A stretch of 64,000 nt of DNA from DATMER01 sp963741305 (GTDB taxonomy: Bacteria; Acidobacteriota; Thermoanaerobaculia; Multivoradales; UBA5704): contig CAVUHL010000003.1 of NCBI GenBank assembly GCA_963741305.1, positions 2,046,001 to 2,110,000 on the forward strand. The letters are read 5' to 3'. The notes under the pieces were generated by a model that was given only the letters and a program-made list of their open reading frames with translations, searched no databases and was not told the origin of the DNA. Positions 45,346 through 53,677 of the stretch are shown here, piece by piece (within the stretch, counting starts at the first letter, position 1; each line of letters starts with the position of its first letter). Both the position numbers and the translations under genes were made by a program.

Positions 45346-46466
45346 GATGGGCGACCCACCTGGTCTGCTCCCGAACGGGCGTCACCGCGCCCCTGGACGA
45401 GCCCGCCTTCCTCTCGCCGGCCGGAGCGCCCTGGCTCGTGGAGTACGACCTCGATCCCGCCAAAGGTGAGCACCTCCGCCGCGAGCTGCCGCGACGGCCC
45501 TGGACCCTCTGGCGTTACCGCGAGCTCCTGCCTCTCTTGGATTTCGAGGGCCGGGTTGATCTCGGGGAGGGAGGGACGCCGCTGGTCCGTCTCCGCCGGA
45601 TGGCTCCGGATGGAGTCGAGCTGCTGGTCAAGGAGGAGGCCTTGAACCCGACCGGCTCGTTCAAGGCGCGGGGCCTGTCGCTTGCGGTGAACCGAGCCCG
45701 TGAGCTGGGAGCCGTGGGGGTGCAGCTCGCCAGCGCCGGCAATGCCGCCCTGGCCCTGACCGCCTATGCCGCCGCCGCGGGTCTGAAGGCGCGGGTCGCG
45801 ATGCCTGAAGACACACCGCACACAATCGAGGAGCGTTGCCGCGCGCATGGCGCCGAGGTGCTCCTTTCTCCTGGGACGCTGGTGGATGCGGCCAAGCTCC
45901 TCTCCGAGGCGGATGGCTACTGGACCATCTCAACGCTCCGTGAGCCTTACCGGGTCGAAGGGAAAAAGACCATGGGGCTGGAGCTGGCCGAGCAGCTCGG
46001 CTGGGAGCTGCCGGACTGGATCGTCTATCCCCTGGGGGGAGGCACTGGGATCGTTGGCATGCACAAGGCGTTCGACGAGTTGCGGCGGCTCGGGCTCGTA
46101 GGAGAGAAAGAGCCGCGCTTGGTGGTCGTCCAGCCCACCGGCTGCGCACCGATCGTCCGGGCGTTCGAGCGCGGCGAAGAGTCCGCCGCTCCCTGGGAGG
46201 ATCCGAAGACCCGCGTCTGGGGACTGCGCGTGCCCAAAGCCATCGGGGACTTCCTTGTGCTGAGAGCGGTTCGGGAATCCGGGGGCACGGCGATCGCGGT
46301 CGACGAGGAGAGACTGGCGGAGATCACGTCGCGGGCGGCACGGCTGGAAGGCATACGGATCGGTCCGGAGGGGGCAGCGACCCTGGCGGCCGTGGAGGAT
46401 CTGAAGTTCGGGAAGGGGGAGCGGGTGGTGGTGTTCCAGACGGGAGACCCGGGGAACTACGTTTGA
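45342..46466 (+). CDS. thrC: Threonine synthase-like PLP enzyme
   Basis: A 374-residue fold-type II PLP protein. It has LGEGGTPLV near the start, NPTGSFKARG with the Schiff-base Lys108, SAGNAA (the substrate-binding SxGN loop) and PLGGGTG, the phosphate-binding loop. The C-terminus (PEGAATLAAVEDL) also fits threonine synthase, which converts O-phosphohomoserine to threonine. The N-terminus begins HLVCSRTG, a reduced form of the Cys-containing start seen in many ThrC proteins. The ATG at 45342 has AAGGAGA upstream. A related PLP lyase or desulfhydrase is less likely. A TTGA overlap joins it to the next gene. Confidence 0.85.
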   Translation: MRWATHLVCSRTGVTAPLDEPAFLSPAGAPWLVEYDLDPAKGEHLRRELPRRPWTLWRYRELLPLLDFEGRVDLGEGGTPLVRLRRMAPDGVELLVKEEALNPTGSFKARGLSLAVNRARELGAVGVQLASAGNAALALTAYAAAAGLKARVAMPEDTPHTIEERCRAHGAEVLLSPGTLVDAAKLLSEADGYWTISTLREPYRVEGKKTMGLELAEQLGWELPDWIVYPLGGGTGIVGMHKAFDELRRLGLVGEKEPRLVVVQPTGCAPIVRAFERGEESAAPWEDPKTRVWGLRVPKAIGDFLVLRAVRESGGTAIAVDEERLAEITSRAARLEGIRIGPEGAATLAAVEDLKFGKGERVVVFQTGDPGNYV

Positions 46467-47458
46467 AGTCCTTTCTCGACTCCCTCATCTCAACCCGCAC
46501 CGCAACTGCCGTTGCTGCCCTGGTCGGAACGGCGGACGAGATCCTCTTCGAAGCCAACCCGGAGACCCGCTTCGACTACGCCTCTCTGACCAAACCGTTC
46601 ACCTTCACGCTCGCCCTGGTTCTGGACCAGGACGGCACCCTTCCTCTGGCCACCCGGATCGGCGAGATCTTTCCCGAGGCGAACGCGAAGCTGGCCCAAC
46701 GGCCGCTCTCCGATCTCCTGCGTCACCGCTCCGGGATGGCTTCCTGGGCGCCGCTCTACCATCTCTGCCGGTCCCGTGAGGAAATCCTGCCGCTCCTGTT
46801 CGACGAAAGGAGGATGCGGCCGAGCCGGCGCGCCGTGTACGGCGACCTGGACATCCTTCTCTATGGCCTCGCCGTGGAAAAGGTCACCGGACAGCCCTAT
46901 GCCCGTCTGCTCCGGTCGCGGATCCTCGATCCCCTCGGCCTCTCCTCGGTCGAGCCGTCCCCGGGCGACCGGCCCGATGTGGCTCGGAGCTTCATGGACA
47001 CGGACCAGGAGGTGAAGCTCGCGGCGAAGCAGGGGTTGACGATCCCCCTCCAGGGTCCACCCCCGCGCGGGCTGCCCCAGGACGGTAACGCTCGCTTTCT
47101 GTTCGGATCAGCCCATGCGGGGCTGTTCGGCACCGCCCGCGACCTCTGGCGCCTCGGTACGGAATGGCTGGCTCCGCAAACTTTGTTGAAACCGGAGGCC
47201 ACCGCGGCAGCTCTGACGGGCAGCCCGTTCTACCTGGGCTGGTGGCGGAGAAGTCTGAAGAACAGCGCCGGACGGGCGCTCCCTCCCGGCTCCTTCGGCC
47301 ACACGGGCTTCGCGGGCGGCAGCCTTTGGATTGACCCTGAACAAAAGCGGGTGCTCGTCCTGCTCACGCACCGGACCGAGCCCTTCAGCAACATGAATTT
47401 GTGGCGGCGGCAATTCCACGCCCTCGCATATAGTTTGATCTCTGACGGAGGCACCTGA
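46463..47458 (+). CDS. Serine hydrolase of the class C beta-lactamase / penicillin-binding type
   Basis: A 331-residue protein with the three active-site motifs of the family: SLTK (nucleophile Ser and Lys, near residue 41), YGD at the Tyr-x-Asn position, and HTGFAGG as the KTG-like motif. There is no signal peptide, so it is probably cytoplasmic. Members include esterases, D-aminopeptidases and transpeptidase-like enzymes; the substrate is unknown. The start is TTG at 46463, overlapping the thrC stop as TTGA. No better start gives the full N-terminal strand region. Confidence 0.8.
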   Translation: MKSFLDSLISTRTATAVAALVGTADEILFEANPETRFDYASLTKPFTFTLALVLDQDGTLPLATRIGEIFPEANAKLAQRPLSDLLRHRSGMASWAPLYHLCRSREEILPLLFDERRMRPSRRAVYGDLDILLYGLAVEKVTGQPYARLLRSRILDPLGLSSVEPSPGDRPDVARSFMDTDQEVKLAAKQGLTIPLQGPPPRGLPQDGNARFLFGSAHAGLFGTARDLWRLGTEWLAPQTLLKPEATAAALTGSPFYLGWWRRSLKNSAGRALPPGSFGHTGFAGGSLWIDPEQKRVLVLLTHRTEPFSNMNLWRRQFHALAYSLISDGGT

Positions 47459-47461
47459 CCA

Positions 47462-48649
47462 ATGAACACAAGAGACCTCGTCCTGGTGGACGGGTACCGC
47501 ACCCCGATGCTCGACTACAACGGCGACTTCGCCGATACCTCGGCGATCGACCTCGCCGCGCATGTGGCCAAGGAGCTGCTCGCGCGGACCGGCGTCGAGC
47601 CGGGCGAGATCGACCATACCGTCGTAGGCAACGCCCTGCAGACATCGCCCGACGCGATCTATGGCGCCCGTCATGTGGCGCTCAAGGCCGGCGTGCCCAA
47701 CGAGGTCCCGGCCCTGACCGTGAACCGCCTCTGCGGCTCCGGCATCCAGTCGGTCATCTCCGGCTCGCACCTGATCCTCGCCGGGGAGGCCCAGACCTGC
47801 CTGGTCGGCGGCATGGAGAACATGTCGCAGGCCCCGCACGTGATCTGGGGCGCGCGCAAGGGCTTCAAGCTGGGCCAAGGGCAGCTTCAGGATCTCCTGA
47901 TGGTCGCCCTGATGGACACCTACTGCGGCTGCTACATGGCGCAGACGAGCAACAACCTCGCCCGCGACTACGGGATCTCCCGCCAGGAGCAGGACGAGTT
48001 CGCGATCATGTCCCAGCGCAGGGCCGGTGAGGCATGGGAAGCGGGCCGCCTTTCCGAGGAGGTGGTGCCGGTGACGGTGGGCAAGGGCAAGCGCGCCAAA
48101 ACCGTCGAGCGGGACGACCACATGCGCCCCGAGACTACGATGGATGACCTCGCGGGCCTGCCCCCCGCGTTCGACAAGGATGGCTTCGTCACAGCCGGCA
48201 ACGCCTCGGGCATCGTTGACGGCGCGGCCATGCTGCTCCTCTCGAACGAGCAGAGGGCGCAGGAGCGGGGCTGGAAGCCGCTCGGCCGCATCGTTTCGTG
48301 GGCAACCGTGGGCGTCGATCCGTCGCGCATGGGCATCGGTCCGGCGCCGGCCATCCATGCCGCCCTCAAGAGGGCGAACATGACTCTCGACGACGTGGAC
48401 CTCTTCGAGATCAACGAGGCTTTCGCCGGCCAGATCCTGGCGGTGGTCCGCGAGCTGAAGCTCGACGTGGACAAGCTCAACGTCAATGGCGGAGCGATCG
48501 CGCTCGGCCATCCGCTGGGCGCGTCGGGCAGCCGTCTGCTGATCACGTTGCTCAAGGAGCTGCGCCGCCGGGGTGGTGGCGTGGGGGTGGCGTCGGCCTG
48601 CATCGGCGGCGGCCAGGGGATCGCAATGGTGGTCGAGGCCCCGGCTTGA
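47462..48649 (+). CDS. Thiolase (acetyl-CoA C-acyltransferase)
   Basis: A 395-residue thiolase. The nucleophile Cys lies in VNRLCGSGIQSV, followed by the family motifs ENMSQAPH, NINEAFAG-type sequence (EINEAFAGQ), NVNGGAIALGHPLGASGSR with the catalytic His, and CIGGGQG with the second Cys. It condenses or cleaves acyl-CoA in fatty-acid or polyhydroxyalkanoate metabolism. Direction cannot be told from sequence. A GGAGG lies 10 nt before the ATG. It is coupled by a TTGA overlap to a reductase gene, which suggests 3-ketoacyl formation followed by reduction, as in phaA-phaB pairs. Confidence 0.95.
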   Translation: MNTRDLVLVDGYRTPMLDYNGDFADTSAIDLAAHVAKELLARTGVEPGEIDHTVVGNALQTSPDAIYGARHVALKAGVPNEVPALTVNRLCGSGIQSVISGSHLILAGEAQTCLVGGMENMSQAPHVIWGARKGFKLGQGQLQDLLMVALMDTYCGCYMAQTSNNLARDYGISRQEQDEFAIMSQRRAGEAWEAGRLSEEVVPVTVGKGKRAKTVERDDHMRPETTMDDLAGLPPAFDKDGFVTAGNASGIVDGAAMLLLSNEQRAQERGWKPLGRIVSWATVGVDPSRMGIGPAPAIHAALKRANMTLDDVDLFEINEAFAGQILAVVRELKLDVDKLNVNGGAIALGHPLGASGSRLLITLLKELRRRGGGVGVASACIGGGQGIAMVVEAPA

Positions 48650-49401
48650 TCGATCTCACCGGCTACCGGGTGGTTGTCACGGGCGGCAGCCGCGGCATAG
48701 GAGCCGCGTGCTGCCGTCTCTTCGCCCAAGCCGGTGCGACCGTCCTCGTCCAATACCTGGCGAGCGGCGTCAAGGCCAACTCGCTGATCACCGAGCTGCG
48801 CCGCATCGCCGACCTTCCCCATAGGAAGATGCGCTGTGACGTGACCCGGCGCGAGCACGTCCAGAGGCTCTTCCACTATGTGGAGGCGGAATGGGGCGGG
48901 CTCGACTGCCTGGTCAACAATGCGGGCGTCTGGGTTCACGAGCCGCTGGAGAGGCTGGACCACCAGCAGCTCCAGGCCACGCTCGCGGTCAACGTCGTCG
49001 GCCCCTTCCTTTGCGCCCGCGAGGCCATCCGCCTGCTGCGCGAATCCCCGAACGGCTCGATCATCAACATCAGCTCCACGGCCGGGCAGAGAGGGGAGGC
49101 CTTCTATAGTCCCTATGCGGCGAGCAAGGGAGCGATGATCTCGGCCACGAAATCCTGGTCCGTGGAATTGGCGCCGGGCATCCGCGTCAACGCCGTGGCT
49201 CCCGGCTGGGTGGATACCGACATGACCGCCGAGGCCCTCTCGGGACATTGCCGCGACAAGATCCTCGACACTATCCCCCTGCACCGAGTGGCCTCTCCGG
49301 CCGAGATCGCCGGCCCGGTGGTCTTCCTCGCCTCGCCGCTCGCCTGCCACATCACGGGCGAGATTCTGAACGTCAACGGCGGCAGCGTGCTGGCCGGTTG
49401 A
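48646..49401 (+). CDS. SDR-family oxidoreductase (3-oxoacyl reductase-like)
   Basis: A 251-residue short-chain dehydrogenase. It has the NAD(P) motif TGGSRGIGAA near the start, NNAG, a catalytic Ser in INISST, YAASK as the catalytic Tyr/Lys pair, and the C-terminal TGEILNVNGGS. It would reduce a keto group with NAD(P)H; with the thiolase just before, a 3-ketoacyl-CoA or -ACP is the likely substrate. The TTG at 48646 overlaps the thiolase stop and puts the first strand (GYRVVVTGG) six residues in, as in homologs. Confidence 0.9.
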   Translation: MIDLTGYRVVVTGGSRGIGAACCRLFAQAGATVLVQYLASGVKANSLITELRRIADLPHRKMRCDVTRREHVQRLFHYVEAEWGGLDCLVNNAGVWVHEPLERLDHQQLQATLAVNVVGPFLCAREAIRLLRESPNGSIINISSTAGQRGEAFYSPYAASKGAMISATKSWSVELAPGIRVNAVAPGWVDTDMTAEALSGHCRDKILDTIPLHRVASPAEIAGPVVFLASPLACHITGEILNVNGGSVLAG

Positions 49402-49483
49402 GAAAGATCGCAGCAGGTCCGTCTAGTCAGGCGTGATCCCGGAAAGCCCCGTCTCCTCCTTCAGCTTCACGCCTCCAGACCTC

Positions 49484-49492
49484 TGGTACGAT
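49484..49492 (+). promoter_or_regulatory. Possible extended -10 promoter upstream of the CHAT gene
   Basis: TGGTACGAT fits the extended -10 form TGnTAnnaT. It lies in the 178-bp gap after the SDR gene and about 90 nt before the chosen ATG of the CHAT lipoprotein. No good -35 is seen, which is acceptable for extended -10 promoters. The rest of this gap shows no other structure that I can name. Confidence 0.35.
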
Positions 49493-49579
49493 GTTCTGCG
49501 TAACCTGAGATCAGGAGGCTTGGCGCGGGCTTACGATCCTGAATCCGCCTGGGGTGGCGACGGGGCCTGCGATGCGTCG

Positions 49580-52500
49580 ATGAAGTACCCGCCGGCTCTG
49601 CTTGCCATCTCGATCGGAGCTGCGAGCCTCGCGCTGACCGCCTGCGGCGGACGAGAGAGCTCCGGTCCTCCGCGGTCGGTGGAGTCGCGCCTCTCCGGCT
49701 CCGGCTATGCTCCCTGCCGGCTCGATCCCAAGCCTGACGACCTCGTGCCCGAGCCTCGCTGTGCGGAGTTCCAGGCGCGACAGGGCTCCTCCGACCGTGA
49801 CAGCGGGCCCTCCATCGTTGAGCTCCTGGCCCGCAGGGACGAAGATTCCGTCGACCGTGCCGTCCGGACGCTTGAACGGTCCGCTGCGGAGAAGCCGAAG
49901 GATGCGGTCGTCCTCAGCCAACTCGCTGCCGCCTATGTCGTCCGTGCCCAGCGCCAGGACGAACCCTACGACCTGGTCCTGGCCCTGGGCGCAGCCGACC
50001 GTGCGGTCGCCGCGGACCCTGCACTCCAGGAGGCCCGCTTCAACCGCGCCCTCACGCTGGAGCTGCTCTTCCTGCACTGGGAAGCGGAGGTTGCCTGGAG
50101 CGAATATCTGGCTTTGGATCCCTCTTCCCCCTGGGCGGAGGAGGCCGAGAGGCGGAAGGCAGCGTTGAGGGTCGCTGGCCGTGTGGCTTCCTGGGACGCT
50201 GAGCGCCTCCGCCTGGACCGTACCACGGACGAGAAGGCGATTCGAGAGATCGTCAGCAGTCATCCCCAGTCTACGCGTGAGCATGCCGAACTTGAGTTGC
50301 TCGGACGTTGGAGCGATGCCTCCAATAAGGGGAATGCGGCCGAGGCCGGACGGATCGCACGCACCCTCCGCCTTCTGGGTGACGCGCTCGCCGCGGTCAA
50401 CGGCGAGCACCTTGTCCGCGACACGGTAGCTGTCCTCGAGCAAGCGGCGGGCGATAGGAAGCGATGGGAGCTCCTCGTCCAGGGACACGGCGCGTTCCGG
50501 AATGGCTACCGTCTTTACAAGGAATACGACAACGAGAAGGCCCTGGAGAGGATGGAGGCCGCCCGCATCAGCCTGGAGCGCGCCGGAAGCCCCTTCGCGA
50601 TCCGAGCTGCCTTCTTCCACGCCTGCGTCAAGCACAAGATGGACAGGTATGCCGAGGCCTCGCAGGAGCTTCGCCGCCTCGAAAGCCGTCTTCCTGCGGG
50701 CCGCTATCCGGCCCTCCAGGCGCATGTCGGATGGGTACAGGGGCTGAGCCTCGGTTCGAGCGGGAGGTCGATGGAAGCGGTGCGCTCCTGGAAGGAGGCG
50801 CTTACCCTGTTCGACAAGACGGGTGAGAAGCAGAACGCCTCCGCGGTGCGCGCGCTGCTGACGCAGCTCCTGGAAGAGCTGGGTGCCAGCCGGGAGGCGT
50901 GGGCGCACGGCTACCGCGCGCTCCGGTCGAGCCACACTCTGGGCGGTGACAGCGCCGCTTCGGCGTTCGGAAGAGCAGCCGATGCCGTGCTCCAAGAGGG
51001 TCTCCCGGTGGTCGCGATCTACTTCCAAGATGAGGCCGTCAGGCAGGCCTTCCCATCCGGCGACCCCGTGCTCTTGGCGGATGCGCTCTTCTGGCGCGCG
51101 CAGATGCGCGGGCAGATCGGCGACCGGGCTGGGGCTATGGACGACTTGGCGCAGGCGCGAAAGGCGATCGGGGGTGCGAAGGATCCGTCCGTACGCCGGC
51201 AGACCCTGGCCCAGATCGCGATGGTCGAGGGCGAACTGGCGGACGATCCTCGCGCAGCAATCACACTGCTGACCTCCGCCCTCGATGTCTACCGCCAGAC
51301 CGATCACCCACTGCTGGCCCGTGCGGCCTACACGGCTCGAGCCCGAGCCTACCGCCGGCTCGGCGAGGACGGCTTGGCCGAGGCCGACCTGCAAGCAGGG
51401 CTGCGCGCCTCCGAGATCCTGGGCGAAGACCTCTCCCAGGAAGAGATCCGACTCGCATTCCTCAATCGGACCGACCACCTCTTCGACGAAATGATCGAGC
51501 TGCAGGTCACGGCGAAGAACCGGCCCGACCGTGCATTCTTCTACGCGGATCGCGCGCGCACCCGGGTGCTACCCGCTCTTCAGAACGGGCAGCGCGAGGC
51601 CTCGCGCATCCTGCGCAACCTTCCGCAGCCTCTGCCCTGGGAGGAGATCGTCGAGGGTCTTCCCGCGGACGCGACGTTGGTGCAGTTCTCAGTCTTGGAA
51701 GACCGCCTCTTGATCTGGCTCGTCCGGCAGGGCAGCATGCAGTTCCTGGACAGTCCGGTGAGCCTGCCGCAGCTCGAAAAGCTCGCCCGGAGCGTCCGCT
51801 CCAGAGAGAGCGCCCTCTTTGCCCTCTTCGACTTGCTCGTCCGTCCCTGGTACGGAGAGGTCCGGGCCGGCGAGTCGCTCGTCTTCGTCCCAGACAAGAT
51901 CCTCCACGCCGTGCCATTCTCGGCTCTCCGGGATCGCCGCACCGGCCGCTACCTCGTGGAAGACCATCGCATCACGTTGGCTCCGAGCGCGACGCTCTAC
52001 CTTAACGCCCTATCGCGCGACCGGCGCTTCCGCGAGCGAAGTGAGGGCGGCCTGAAGGCACTGGTGGTAGGTGATCCGGCTTTCGATCGCTCGATGTTCA
52101 ACGACCTGTCGGACCTGTCGGCCGCCAGAGCGGAGGGTGCCGCGGTCGCCAGCCTTTACCCAGGCAGCGATTTTCTGGTAGGGGAGCAGGTAGACGTGGA
52201 GAGCTTCCTGGCCCTGGCTCCCGCGGCGCGGCGGATCCACTTTGCTGGCCACGCGGTGGTGAACGATCGCAATCCCCTCCTATCCATGCTGGTCTTTGCC
52301 TCGAATGGAGAAATGGGCGACGCGGGAGCGCTCTACGCGAGGGATATCTATCAACTCGACTTGGATAAAACCGAACTTGTAGTCCTCTCCGCCTGCAGCA
52401 CGGCCGCGCTGCCTCGCGCTGACAGCGAAGGGGTGACCAACCTGGCGCGAGCCTTCCTGGCCGCTGGTGTGCCCAGTGTAGTCGCCAGCCTTTGGGAGGT

Positions 52501-52693
52501 GGACGACCGTCTCACCGCGAAGCTCTCGGAAGCCTTCCATCGTAGCCTCTTGGCCTACGGCGATCCCGCAAGCGCGCTGCGGGATGCCCAGCTTTCTCTG
52601 CTTCACGATTCTGATGAGATGACCCGGTCCCCGCGGAACTGGGGTGCGTTTGAAGTCTTTGGTGGAAGCACCAAGAAATATTTTCATCCTTGA
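49580..52693 (+). CDS. TPR/CHAT-domain lipoprotein (caspase-like protease)
   Basis: A 1,037-residue protein. I start it at the ATG at 49580 because it gives a lipoprotein signal (Met-Lys-Tyr, hydrophobic core, LTACGG); the frame is open from 49433 but the extra residues are not signal-like. Residues about 80-650 are a long array of helical repeats of TPR type. The C-terminal 330 residues are a CHAT domain, a caspase/separase-clan fold, with the catalytic pair in HFAGHAV (His891) and VLSACSTA (Cys939) and the later VPSVVASLWEVDD. It would act at the cell envelope as a Cys protease controlled by its repeats. It is followed 15 nt later by an unknown gene and then a zinc protease, probably as one operon. 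Confidence 0.88.
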   Translation: MKYPPALLAISIGAASLALTACGGRESSGPPRSVESRLSGSGYAPCRLDPKPDDLVPEPRCAEFQARQGSSDRDSGPSIVELLARRDEDSVDRAVRTLERSAAEKPKDAVVLSQLAAAYVVRAQRQDEPYDLVLALGAADRAVAADPALQEARFNRALTLELLFLHWEAEVAWSEYLALDPSSPWAEEAERRKAALRVAGRVASWDAERLRLDRTTDEKAIREIVSSHPQSTREHAELELLGRWSDASNKGNAAEAGRIARTLRLLGDALAAVNGEHLVRDTVAVLEQAAGDRKRWELLVQGHGAFRNGYRLYKEYDNEKALERMEAARISLERAGSPFAIRAAFFHACVKHKMDRYAEASQELRRLESRLPAGRYPALQAHVGWVQGLSLGSSGRSMEAVRSWKEALTLFDKTGEKQNASAVRALLTQLLEELGASREAWAHGYRALRSSHTLGGDSAASAFGRAADAVLQEGLPVVAIYFQDEAVRQAFPSGDPVLLADALFWRAQMRGQIGDRAGAMDDLAQARKAIGGAKDPSVRRQTLAQIAMVEGELADDPRAAITLLTSALDVYRQTDHPLLARAAYTARARAYRRLGEDGLAEADLQAGLRASEILGEDLSQEEIRLAFLNRTDHLFDEMIELQVTAKNRPDRAFFYADRARTRVLPALQNGQREASRILRNLPQPLPWEEIVEGLPADATLVQFSVLEDRLLIWLVRQGSMQFLDSPVSLPQLEKLARSVRSRESALFALFDLLVRPWYGEVRAGESLVFVPDKILHAVPFSALRDRRTGRYLVEDHRITLAPSATLYLNALSRDRRFRERSEGGLKALVVGDPAFDRSMFNDLSDLSAARAEGAAVASLYPGSDFLVGEQVDVESFLALAPAARRIHFAGHAVVNDRNPLLSMLVFASNGEMGDAGALYARDIYQLDLDKTELVVLSACSTAALPRADSEGVTNLARAFLAAGVPSVVASLWEVDDRLTAKLSEAFHRSLLAYGDPASALRDAQLSLLHDSDEMTRSPRNWGAFEVFGGSTKKYFHP

Positions 52694-52708
52694 TGGGGGA
52701 ATACACAA

Positions 52709-53659
52709 ATGGCTTATACATTGCGAGTCCTGTTTTCCGGTTTGTGCGCTTTCGTGCCGAACAAGCCGTTCGACAGCTTAGAGAAGCCCACGGAGGTCGT
52801 CGTGCTTCTGCAAAACTTGATCCGCCCTGAGCCTCTCTCGATCTCGACAACGGCTGAGGACGAGGTTGTCGTGCTCGACCCTCACTTCCCCATGCTAGAG
52901 TTTGATCTTTCCGACCTGCACCCTCAGAGCCCTAGAAAACCTGATCTACTTGCCAACGGCAAAGGCGCCTGCCTGCTGTATGGAGAGGAGCTCTCGTTCG
53001 ATCTCAACCTCCCAGTTGACGCGGAAGAGCTGAGAGTCCCGGCGGTTTGGCCGCAAGCGGGGCAGACGCTAGCTACTTCGGACGATAATGAGTCGCTATA
53101 CTGGCTGACCCGCTTGGACAAAGCCTCGCCTGGAGGCTTCGTCAACCCCAATCACATTGACCTCGACCAGAAGCTATCGTTCAAGGATGGTGCTCCCATT
53201 CTGGCACGCATGAAACTGACCCAAGGTTACCTGCGTGTGTCGAAGCTCAGTGAGCACGTCTGCACCTTCGACCCGCAGGAGGAGAACGACACTCCCTATG
53301 CGCAGCAGATCGCGACCGAGCTGGCGTTGGACATCAAGGGCGTAGATGGACCGGCCGTGATCGTCATCCGCGGCTTGGACGGAACCGAACGAAGCCTCAC
53401 TTTGAATCCGGTCAAGAGAGCCAGTGTGGTGGAGGTCCGCATTCAGAATCGGGAGATTGACGATTTCATGGGAGTCCCGGACGACCTGCGCCCGGTGAGA
53501 CAGGTGTCCGATTACGAGGTCTTCTATCAGTTGGTGGATCAGCCTCATCAGGGTATTCGGCGCCGCTTCCCGAAGCAACCGAAGGTCGGCCCGGACGGTC
53601 AGCACCTGAAGAACCCTAGTCTCTGTCCGCCCACGGGTCTTCTGGTATCTGCTACATGA
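52709..53659 (+). CDS. Hypothetical protein between two protease genes
   Basis: A 316-residue protein that I do not recognise. It has no signal peptide or lipobox; the N-terminus is MAYTLRVLFSGLCAFVPN. The composition suggests a mostly beta protein with many acidic turns (VVVLLQNL, EVVVLDPHF, VIVIRGLDG) and few cysteines. A GGGGA eight bases before the ATG supports the start. Its codon use is clearly richer in A/T than in the genes to the left. Because it sits between the CHAT protease and the metzincin with gaps of only 15 and 18 nt, it may be their substrate, inhibitor or adaptor; this is inference. Confidence 0.75.
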   Translation: MAYTLRVLFSGLCAFVPNKPFDSLEKPTEVVVLLQNLIRPEPLSISTTAEDEVVVLDPHFPMLEFDLSDLHPQSPRKPDLLANGKGACLLYGEELSFDLNLPVDAEELRVPAVWPQAGQTLATSDDNESLYWLTRLDKASPGGFVNPNHIDLDQKLSFKDGAPILARMKLTQGYLRVSKLSEHVCTFDPQEENDTPYAQQIATELALDIKGVDGPAVIVIRGLDGTERSLTLNPVKRASVVEVRIQNREIDDFMGVPDDLRPVRQVSDYEVFYQLVDQPHQGIRRRFPKQPKVGPDGQHLKNPSLCPPTGLLVSAT

Positions 53660-53677
53660 CGGCTAGGAGAGAAAAAG

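Noticed and set aside
47429..47434. TATAGT before the thiolase gene as a promoter.
   Set aside because: It lies inside the end of the serine hydrolase gene, has no -35 at the right distance, and the thiolase has its own GGAGG in a close operon arrangement.
49433..49579. Start of the CHAT gene at 49433.
   Set aside because: The extra 49 residues are not signal-like and would lie partly upstream of the likely promoter; the ATG at 49580 begins a good lipoprotein signal.
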